From contig WJKD01000419.1 in assembly GCA_014729315.1 (NCBI GenBank), positions 1-5,111 on the forward strand: DNA of 5,111 nt. The letters are read 5' to 3'. This DNA comes from Promethearchaeota archaeon. Lineage in GTDB: Archaea; Asgardarchaeota; Lokiarchaeia; Sigynarchaeales; SOKP01. The notes under the pieces are model-generated. The model worked only from the letters and a program-made list of their open reading frames with translations, made no database searches and had not been told where the DNA came from. The position numbers and the translations under genes are program-made. Positions 1-5,111 of this stretch are shown here, piece after piece (position 1 is the stretch's first letter; every line of letters starts with the position of its first letter).

Positions 1-573
1 CGAAGAAACAACGCGCAACGGTTTTAAGGATAAATTTTTGTTTCTTGTTGCACAAGTGTCTAAAGTTGAGAAATTTCGTAGGAAATGTTCTTTGTTCGCC
101 GTTTATCAGTTTACAATGGGGGTCTTTCTTAAAAATCTTCAAGCTGAGATCGTCTTCTAAATAAACCGTTTCGGTCCATTGCTGTTTTGAAATAATAGAA
201 TTGACGCGATCCACGTTATTATAGTATGGCTCCAAATAGGGTTCTAAGAGAGCGATTCTATTTTTCAGTGATTCAATTATCGGTTGATAAATAGTTTTAG
301 CGTATTTCACGATAAACGTTTCAAGTTCCTCTATTTGTCGTTTATCTCTCGATCGTTTGTCTGATAATAGTTCCTTTCTTAAGTTGTTGTCTTTGCTTAT
401 TTCGTCTTTTTCTCTGATGATAGAAAGATCGACAAGTAAATTTCTTGACGTTCTTAACAGTTCCCATGTATTCTCTACTTGAAACGCTTGCTTTATGTCT
501 AAAACTAATGTTGCAAATTATATCTCATTGAAATGTTGTTGTTTTTATCTCGTAAAGCGTTCTTTTCGCACAT
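1..573 (-). CDS. Hypothetical coiled-coil-like protein, frameshifted near its start and cut by the left edge
   Basis: I do not recognise the family. The minus strand is open from about 517 to the left edge with no stop, giving some 170 residues, but this frame contains no Met and is preceded by a stop at 518-520. An ATG at 571-573 opens another frame (MCEKNALRDK...) that ends at 505-507. The two frames overlap only at about 505-520. One extra T in the TTT run (AAA on the plus strand, 515-517) would join them as ...MRYNF-ATLVLD..., so I treat them as one gene with a one-base indel. The body is charged and probably helical (REKDEISKDNN, KRSRDKRQIEELE), followed by a mixed segment with WTETVYLEDD. 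No Shine-Dalgarno sequence precedes the ATG. Alternatives are a decayed gene, a sequencing error, or a different start. That the body is coding is fairly likely; the N-terminus is uncertain. Confidence 0.55.
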
Positions 574-661
574 AGACCTATTTTTCTTAGTAGTTTTTAT
601 AAATTCTAAATTAAAATAGAAAAATACCCGAAACGTAAAAAAATAGCAACAAAGAAAAACA

Positions 662-985
662 TTAGAAAAGGTTGAAATCGTCGTCGTCCTTTATCTCGCT
701 CTTTTGTTCGTTCCAAATCTTATCTTCGCAAAATCTTGTGACCTCGAACAAAATTTCTTGATCGTAATCACCTAGATCACGATCTAAATAAACTTCAGGG
801 TCGAGATCTCCGTCAGTGGAGAGGAATCCCAAGATGTAATCGGCGATGTCGGCGTATCGAACGGACCTTTGGTCTACGCCGTAATGCTTGTCAAGATACT
901 TCTTCACTTCGTAATAAAAATGCCGAAACGCTTCTTTAAACTTCTCGGAATAAGGTTCTTTTCTATTATTTAGGCGATCTTCCAT
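662..985 (-). CDS. Small acidic hypothetical protein with DDDD-aromatic C-terminal tail
   Basis: This is a complete 107-residue protein of unknown family. It looks soluble and largely helical, with no signal peptide or membrane segment. The N-terminal half mixes Lys, Arg and aromatic residues (FRHFYYEVKKYLDKHY). The second half is strongly acidic and ends in D100-D103 followed by F-N-L-F. Acidic tails ending in Phe are known from single-stranded DNA-binding proteins (bacterial SSB, phage T7 gp2.5), where they recruit partners, but no OB-fold is evident here, so this is only a resemblance. The start is supported by GGGGA seven bases upstream and by no in-frame upstream ATG nearby. It lies 88 bases from the leftmost gene and 124 from the Cys-rich gene, all on the same strand, so co-transcription is possible. 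Its balanced composition makes it a likely real gene. Confidence 0.75.
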   Translation of the reverse strand: MEDRLNNRKEPYSEKFKEAFRHFYYEVKKYLDKHYGVDQRSVRYADIADYILGFLSTDGDLDPEVYLDRDLGDYDQEILFEVTRFCEDKIWNEQKSEIKDDDDFNLF

Positions 986-992
986 TTGTCAT

Positions 993-997
993 TCCCC
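993..997 (-). promoter_or_regulatory. Shine-Dalgarno-like GGGGA before the acidic protein
   Basis: GGGGA on the minus strand sits seven bases before the ATG at 983-985, a normal spacing for a bacterial ribosome binding site. It is an imperfect match to the consensus GGAGG, and other genes here lack one, so it is weak evidence for bacterial-type translation. Confidence 0.35.
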
Positions 998-1024
998 ATT
1001 ATGCAAACTTCTTTTTAATTGTTT

Positions 1025-1037
1025 AGACGTTTCGTCT
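1025..1037. repeat. Short perfect inverted repeat in the gap
   Basis: AGACG-TTT-CGTCT forms a five-base-pair stem with a three-base loop, located between the Cys-rich gene and the acidic gene. No T tract follows it on either strand, so it is not a convincing rho-independent terminator. It could be a small protein-binding site or chance. Confidence 0.3.
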
Positions 1038-1109
1038 TATTGTACTTTTCATAGATGATGTATTACAAATTACATTCTGTCAATCTTCTGGTCTTGGATA
1101 CTCTTTATA

Positions 1110-1418
1110 TTAATCCGGGATCATTACCGGGTCCTTACGATAACATTTTCGGCATATGCAGATTTCTGGAGGCCCATCTAAGAGAGTAATGAGATCTTCC
1201 GTCGATTCACACTTATAGCAGCTTTTTGTAAACCCATCGTAGCACGCGCAGCACATTATTTCGACATGGGGCGAATTCCATATTTTTATTAGCCATTCAA
1301 GCGAAAACCCCGGATTAGTCTTAACATATTCCTCAAAGGTGATGGTTCGGGGACAGTAATAACACTTACGGAGATGTAAAGGCCCCTTTATTCGCTTGAT
1401 TTTTTTTTCGATTTTCAT
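1110..1418 (-). CDS. Small Cys-rich, probably zinc-binding protein
   Basis: This is a complete 102-residue protein of unrecognised family. Cysteines form four CxxC pairs: C19/C22, C56/C59, C67/C70 and C89/C92, with extra Cys at 57 and 87. The spacing suits two four-cysteine zinc sites, either sequential (pairs 1+2 and 3+4) or cross-braced as in RING-like folds. The first 18 residues are very basic (MKIEKKIKRIKG), which would suit nucleic-acid contact. Between pairs 1 and 2 is a stretch with two Trp (EWLIKIW). There is no signal peptide or membrane segment. The start is supported by AAGGA 12 bases upstream, a slightly long spacing. Function is unknown; a nucleic-acid-binding or protein-interaction role is inferred only from the zinc-site pattern. 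Small proteins of this kind are common in phages and giant viruses. Confidence 0.78.
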   Translation of the reverse strand: MKIEKKIKRIKGPLHLRKCYYCPRTITFEEYVKTNPGFSLEWLIKIWNSPHVEIMCCACYDGFTKSCYKCESTEDLITLLDGPPEICICRKCYRKDPVMIPD

Positions 1419-1430
1419 TTCATTGTCAAT

Positions 1431-1435
1431 TCCTT
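1431..1435 (-). promoter_or_regulatory. Shine-Dalgarno-like AAGGA before the Cys-rich protein
   Basis: AAGGA on the minus strand lies 12 bases before the ATG at 1416-1418. The sequence is good but the spacing is longer than the usual 5 to 10 bases. It supports this start modestly. Confidence 0.4.
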
Positions 1436-1551
1436 AATGGAAAACTTCGTATTTAAATCAGACACAACTCTCTGCCGTTATAAATGAGAATCTTAGACCC
1501 TCACTCGTGCGAACGAAACTTGTCAATTTTTTTCATTCGATTGAAAATTTC

Positions 1552-1704
1552 TTACCATTCACAGCTTTTATCTATTGCTTCTCTGAATAAGGCATAACAT
1601 TCTGCTCTATTCTGCGCTCCAGATGGAGGAACATAACCTTTTTTTAATTGAGATCTACATCTATTCCTAAAATTCAAAGTGTTAGTTAGAAATGAGTATA
1701 ATTC
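1552..1704 (-). pseudogene. Orphan C-terminal coding fragment without a start
   Basis: The minus strand reads 50 codons from just after a TGA (1705-1707) to a TAA (1552-1554). From about position 1675 onward the translation looks like genuine protein: RNRCRSQLKKGYVPPSG, then AQNRAECYALFREAIDKSC and EW at the end. Its amino-acid balance and three spaced Cys are unlike the low-complexity translations of the surrounding AT-rich DNA. There is no ATG in the frame, only a possible TTG at about 1676, and no ribosome binding site. The bases upstream (to 1848) are AT-rich and stop-filled in all minus frames. I infer a remnant: the tail of a gene whose front was lost, displaced by the neighbouring nuclease gene, or (less likely) joined by splicing. 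A chance open frame is the alternative. The family is not recognised. Confidence 0.45.
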
Positions 1705-1776
1705 TCAAAAAAATGTCAAAAAATTGGATAAATCCTTAAAAAGACATAAAGATATTCTAGATTAAACAACGAGTAC

Positions 1777-1799
1777 TAATAAAAAATAAAAAATTTATT
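1777..1799 (+). promoter_or_regulatory. A/T-only tract, possible TATA-type promoter element of the nuclease gene
   Basis: Twenty-three consecutive bases contain only A and T, ending 49 bases before the nuclease ATG. This is a natural place for a TATA-type or viral AT-rich promoter. No convincing sigma-70 -35/-10 pair is seen: TTGGAT at 1724-1729 has no good partner at 16 to 18 bases. The promoter role is inferred from position and composition. Confidence 0.35.
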
Positions 1800-1848
1800 C
1801 CCACCACATAAAAACCACCCGCCCACATTTTCACCAAAACCGTAAACT
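1800..1848 (+). promoter_or_regulatory. C-rich, almost G-free leader before the nuclease ATG
   Basis: The stretch between the A/T tract and the ATG contains about twenty C and only two G, with repeated CCACC / CCGCCCACAT-like runs. Such a leader cannot fold into stable GC stems and has no Shine-Dalgarno sequence. If transcription starts near the A/T tract, this would be an unstructured 5' untranslated region. The contrast with the flanking AT-rich DNA is clear; its role is unknown. Confidence 0.35.
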
Positions 1849-4800
1849 ATGTTTGTAACCCCGAATCCCGACGAATGGTACGCAAAACTCTTAGACATAA
1901 TAGACGAGGTAAAAGACACCGATTTGAATATAGGGCAAGAAATAGAAGACTTTTTGAAGTGTCTAGAATCTTTCGCCCCTGATTTCAAGTTTAAATATTT
2001 TGGATTTACCCCGATGTCTTTCGGCGTGGCTCTTAAATACGCCATCGGCGGCGGAGGTCAATGGTCTGAGAATTATCTTGCTGATTCCTCAGATAACTAT
2101 CAAGTCAACCCTCAAAACGTTCGCCTCATAGCTTCTCACATCATAGGACGCCGGCACGAAATTTGCGGATTTATAACTCTATGGGACGCTCAATTTAAAA
2201 GACTCGTGAACCAGATTGAGTTTCCCGACCAAAACCGCTCAAAAGTCGTCAAATTTTTCGCAGAATATCTAGACGATTTTTTAGCAGACTTTCCCCAACC
2301 TTATAACTTTTACCTCCACGTCGCGTTCAAAAAACCGCCGCTCACGCCCGCCTACGCAGCACTTGCTATCGCCTACTTCGCTTACGAAGAGGTTGATAGG
2401 ATGGTAAGAGAACAGCAAGGAAGTTCCCCCCGAACCGATCAAGACTCTATCCAATCGCTGGAACAGTTCGGAGAATCCCGCGGACGACAGTTGCTGGGCG
2501 GCGAGGTTTACGACTTTCGCACGCTAGCTCGTCATTACGAGTTCGTTCGCACACGGTTCTTGAGCAGAGGGCAAGATCATCTAGGAGGATGGTATATTGA
2601 TTCGGAGTCGAAAAAGAGTTTAAACTGGCTTGCGAGCGTAAAGCAATTTATCAAGCGTTTTCACAGCAACGAGCCCGAATTAGGAACCATCTCCGACCAA
2701 ATGCTAACTAATGTCCGAACCTTGTTTAAAGACCGCAACGAGTTTTATAGCGCTTTCCGAAAATACGATGCCTCGATGTTCTCTTACGCTCTAGCATATG
2801 CCTACCTCGTAAAAAAAGATCGAGAAAACGGCGAAGTAGGGACAACCGAACGAGCCGAATATTACGCTAAAAAAGTGGTAAATTACGAGAACTTTGAGTA
2901 CGATGCCTTCGTAAAGCTCGGCGCTGAGATCCTTTCCGTAATCAAAGGACGCCGAAACCCTCAGCAGAACGTCCCGCAGTTAGAAATTTACGACGACGGC
3001 GATGACGAAGACGGTGCTCGTGTAGAACTCGTCGAAGATGGTTCCGACTATATCATCAGATCGCACGCACATTATTCCCAAGCACCCCCACAGCTTACCG
3101 ATCCCGCAAATATCCCCCGCCTTAAAAAAATCGTCGAGAACGTAAGGACCCTACCCGAACTTCTTTCGGAATCCATCAACGGCGAGAAAGATAGCAACAG
3201 CTCAACGGCAATTCTCTCCGATTTCTTCGCCACGAACCTCGACGACGACGAGACCATGGCGACCGACCAAATCTATCTCCGAAAAGAGATGACGGACAAA
3301 TACAAACGATCCACCCGCGAGCTATGCCACCGCTCAAAAGACCTTTTTAACGACCTCAATTACGTTATTAAAGCAATCGCCTTCCACTTCGACACCACCG
3401 ACAGCGTAAACGAAAAAGCTTACGTGAGGAAGTTCGGGAACATACTGGACATGATTTTCCCCCGATTCCCCGACGGAAAACGGTTCCGGAAGCACGTGAA
3501 AGAACACTTTTCGAAAGCAAACCCTCAGGCAGGGTTTGTCGAATTTTTTGCGAACTACGCATTACACCAAGCTCAATACGCAATAGACGAGTTCAAGGAA
3601 GACCCCGACAACCTAAAGGCTGTTGTCCAAGAGATCGTCCCGACCGCCGAGCCCGCTTATTTATTAAACTTTTTCCAAAAAAAACACCTACACGCTTTCC
3701 GTAAATTGAACAAAAAATACTTTAAAGGACTTTCCACTAAAAACCGCGACCAGCTCAAAAAACTAATGTTTAACATTCGAAAGGAAAATAAATCGAAGTT
3801 CGACAAAAAGTTATACAAGTTTCTTGACGGTAAATTTTCTTATTACAAAAAGGATTACACTTATCGCTCGTTTTACGAGGGCGTGTATTCGGAAATATGG
3901 TTGCGGATTATCCTTCTCTTCCTTCAAGTGTTTCGGGAGACTGAAATCGCGAGTCAAGTCAGTTTGAACGAGATCATGGAAGACTACGCGCAGTTCCTCG
4001 AATCTGGATTAGGATTAAAATCGCTTGGTTTCAAATACAATTTGCTCATTTTAGTAAAGCACCTCGACTCCTACAAAAACATCGGAATCGCAAAAGTCGC
4101 CCAGAACATCGCGAAAACGTTTTGCGACGTGTGGGACAGCTACGTGAAAAGTATGGATCGATATTTTAGAGAACTCGAAAAGGGAAAGGAACCAGATCGC
4201 CCCATGCTCCCCGCGTACAAACCTTCCGACGGCGTGTGGCTCGTCCAATACGATAGCGCATATCTTTTATCGAAAAAATATTTTAGACAGCATATTAGAG
4301 ACACTTTCCGACTCCATTCCAACCGAAAAAAGTCGTTCCTATCCGCTACATCTGAATTTCGCTTCCCCAACGAGCATCACGACAAATTACCCCCGATTAG
4401 GTTCCGCCTTCTCCCGCAATACGACAAGCGAGACCCCTTGTTGTTCGAAAAGCTCCGCTCTTTCGGAAGAGCGGGAAATACGATTGACCAGCAAATCGAA
4501 TTGGGACGGGAGAAATTTAAAGAATGGGCGATCGAGCAATTTTTCGCTAACTTCCGCACTATCGAAATCAACCCTATAGGAAATAGCGACGAGTACAACC
4601 TTAACATTAGCTACATTCGCAAGAAAGACCTTAATTACAAGTTAGACCAGAACAAATGCTTGGCAATCGACTTAGGACTTTCCATCCTCTCGACAGCCGT
4701 AAGCAACACGGGAGACACCCCGCTGTTGTATCGGGGGGGACGGATTAAGCGAGCCAACCATTTGTTTATAACCCATGGGCAGAAAGCCCAGCGTGAGCTC

Positions 4801-5111
4801 TATATCACCAACCACCTTATCTACCAACACGAGCATAGAGAAGAAACCATCCTTGACGCCGCAAAAGACCACAGGCAAAAGTTTATAGACGACGTAGACT
4901 ACCATTATTATAGCAAGCTTCCCGAAGGATTTTCGTGGAAAGAGTTTTGCCAAACCGACCAATGGAAACCCCAGCATAAGCACGTCAAAAAACTCAAGGA
5001 ACAAGTCAAAAAGCACAGCGAACTTGCCGAGCGCTTCGAAAAGTCCGCAAAAAAGTTGGAGCAAGAACTCAAAGCAATGGATTCTGCCGGAAAAAAGTCG
5101 CAGAAAAAGCA
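1849..5111 (+). CDS. Very large TnpB/Cas12/Fanzor-type RuvC nuclease, C-terminus beyond the window
   Basis: The frame is open for 1087 codons and still running at the edge. An in-frame TAA lies two codons before the ATG, so this is the first possible Met; the next is residue 56. Residues 1-790 are mostly helical-looking and match no named domain; I infer a large guide/target recognition lobe. They include an acidic stretch at 382-397 and DDDE at 465-468. About 794-935 looks like the end of the OB/wedge part, with a beta-rich run (FRTIEINPIG, then YNLNISYIRKKD) leading into RuvC. RuvC-I follows: IDLGL with catalytic D941, G955-D956-x-P958-L959, GG-x-I-K at 963-967, N970, as in TnpB proteins. 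Residues 1030-1087 are a Lys/Glu-rich helix ending GKKSQKK, similar to the TnpB stretch before RuvC-II. The RuvC-II Glu, zinc ribbon and RuvC-III Asp are not visible. The family cuts DNA under RNA guidance. Membership is strongly supported; the subtype is unknown. Confidence 0.88.
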   Translation, partial: MFVTPNPDEWYAKLLDIIDEVKDTDLNIGQEIEDFLKCLESFAPDFKFKYFGFTPMSFGVALKYAIGGGGQWSENYLADSSDNYQVNPQNVRLIASHIIGRRHEICGFITLWDAQFKRLVNQIEFPDQNRSKVVKFFAEYLDDFLADFPQPYNFYLHVAFKKPPLTPAYAALAIAYFAYEEVDRMVREQQGSSPRTDQDSIQSLEQFGESRGRQLLGGEVYDFRTLARHYEFVRTRFLSRGQDHLGGWYIDSESKKSLNWLASVKQFIKRFHSNEPELGTISDQMLTNVRTLFKDRNEFYSAFRKYDASMFSYALAYAYLVKKDRENGEVGTTERAEYYAKKVVNYENFEYDAFVKLGAEILSVIKGRRNPQQNVPQLEIYDDGDDEDGARVELVEDGSDYIIRSHAHYSQAPPQLTDPANIPRLKKIVENVRTLPELLSESINGEKDSNSSTAILSDFFATNLDDDETMATDQIYLRKEMTDKYKRSTRELCHRSKDLFNDLNYVIKAIAFHFDTTDSVNEKAYVRKFGNILDMIFPRFPDGKRFRKHVKEHFSKANPQAGFVEFFANYALHQAQYAIDEFKEDPDNLKAVVQEIVPTAEPAYLLNFFQKKHLHAFRKLNKKYFKGLSTKNRDQLKKLMFNIRKENKSKFDKKLYKFLDGKFSYYKKDYTYRSFYEGVYSEIWLRIILLFLQVFRETEIASQVSLNEIMEDYAQFLESGLGLKSLGFKYNLLILVKHLDSYKNIGIAKVAQNIAKTFCDVWDSYVKSMDRYFRELEKGKEPDRPMLPAYKPSDGVWLVQYDSAYLLSKKYFRQHIRDTFRLHSNRKKSFLSATSEFRFPNEHHDKLPPIRFRLLPQYDKRDPLLFEKLRSFGRAGNTIDQQIELGREKFKEWAIEQFFANFRTIEINPIGNSDEYNLNISYIRKKDLNYKLDQNKCLAIDLGLSILSTAVSNTGDTPLLYRGGRIKRANHLFITHGQKAQRELYITNHLIYQHEHREETILDAAKDHRQKFIDDVDYHYYSKLPEGFSWKEFCQTDQWKPQHKHVKKLKEQVKKHSELAERFEKSAKKLEQELKAMDSAGKKSQKK
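4657..4758 (+). other. RuvC-I catalytic motif of the nuclease
   Basis: Residues 937-970 read CLAIDLGLSILSTAVSN, then TGDTPLLYRGGRIKRAN. The Asp at 941 sits at the end of the first beta strand, as in the RNase H fold of TnpB and Cas12. The PL-x-x-x-GG-x-IK-x-x-N continuation matches a TnpB (OrfB) pattern I know as PLI-x-NG-x-xLK-x-xN. This motif alone places the protein in the superfamily; activity also needs the Glu and second Asp beyond the window. Confidence 0.85.

Larger units (their letters stand above)
1419..1848. other. 430-base gap between divergent genes
   Basis: The gap separates the minus-strand Cys-rich gene from the plus-strand nuclease gene. It holds the orphan coding fragment at 1552-1704, an A/T-only tract at 1777-1799 and a C-rich leader directly before the nuclease start. 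I found no CRISPR repeats, no tRNA-like cloverleaf and no strong hairpin; the best is CTCC-AGAT-GGAG at 1617-1628, only four base pairs. A small guide-type RNA here cannot be excluded by eye. Promoters for both divergent genes should lie in this gap. Confidence 0.7.

Noticed and set aside
1055..1083. Possible sigma-70 promoter with TTGACA at 1083-1078 on the minus strand before the acidic gene
   Set aside because: The -35 hexamer is perfect, but no acceptable -10 hexamer lies 16 to 18 bases downstream; TAATAC is only 12 bases away. Two further TTGACA copies at 1429-1424 and 1526-1521 also lack partners.
1437..1487. Plus-strand ATG frame of 16 codons in the gap
   Set aside because: It is too short, has no ribosome binding site and no recognisable sequence; chance is sufficient explanation.
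1617..1628. CTCC-AGAT-GGAG hairpin as a possible RNA element
   Set aside because: The stem is only four base pairs and lies within the orphan coding fragment, where codons explain the sequence.
1776..2045. Minus-strand 89-codon open frame across the start of the nuclease
   Set aside because: It lies opposite the long plus-strand frame and its translation is low-complexity (Ser/Gly/Phe-rich) with no recognisable features; it is an antisense shadow.
3072..4607. Several minus-strand open frames of 61 to 76 codons inside the nuclease gene
   Set aside because: All are antisense to an uninterrupted 1087-codon frame containing a RuvC motif, and their Ser/Arg/Leu-rich translations look like reverse complements of coding sequence.
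4672..5064. Minus-strand 130-codon hydrophobic open frame resembling a membrane protein
   Set aside because: Its Phe/Leu/Val-rich character is what results from reading the Lys/Glu-rich helix and RuvC-I region of the nuclease on the opposite strand.
1..5111. CRISPR array or tracrRNA-like repeat
   Set aside because: I saw no regularly spaced direct repeats of 20 to 40 bases anywhere in the window, and none in the gaps. An array could lie beyond either edge.

Overview
The window is about 5.1 kb of moderately AT-rich DNA in two parts. The left third (positions 1 to about 1700) holds small minus-strand genes separated by loose, AT-rich gaps. The right two thirds (1849 to the right edge) is one very long plus-strand reading frame that is still open at the window end.

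The long frame is the main feature. Its first 1087 residues are visible. Around residue 940 it carries a RuvC-I motif of TnpB / Cas12 / Fanzor type: IDLGL with the catalytic Asp at 941, then G-D-x-P-L, GG-x-I-K and N spaced as in TnpB (OrfB) proteins. The window ends in a Lys-rich helical stretch that resembles the region just before RuvC-II. In ordinary TnpB only about 200 residues precede RuvC-I. Here about 940 do, which is the scale of a large Cas12 effector such as Cas12a. I do not recognise the N-terminal part as any named Cas12 subtype. The window contains no CRISPR array, cas1/cas2, or TnpA-type transposase, so it does not show whether this is a CRISPR effector, a transposon-associated or Fanzor-like nuclease, or something else.

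Left of it, going leftward, are: a 50-codon orphan minus-strand C-terminal fragment (1552-1704) with no start; a 102-residue protein with four CxxC pairs, probably zinc-binding (1110-1418); a 107-residue acidic protein ending in DDDD plus aromatic residues (662-985); and a coiled-coil-like protein whose start and body are in different frames and which runs off the left edge (1-573). None is recognisable as a known family.

The source organism is uncertain. Two small genes have weak to fair Shine-Dalgarno-like sequences, but the large gene and the leftmost gene have none. The loose AT-rich spacing, small cysteine-rich proteins and a few giant-virus-like sequence hints would also fit a nucleocytoplasmic large DNA virus. 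A bacterium, archaeon, phage or giant virus all remain possible. The orphan fragment beside the divergent nuclease gene suggests, without proof, that the nuclease gene arrived by insertion into an older gene.
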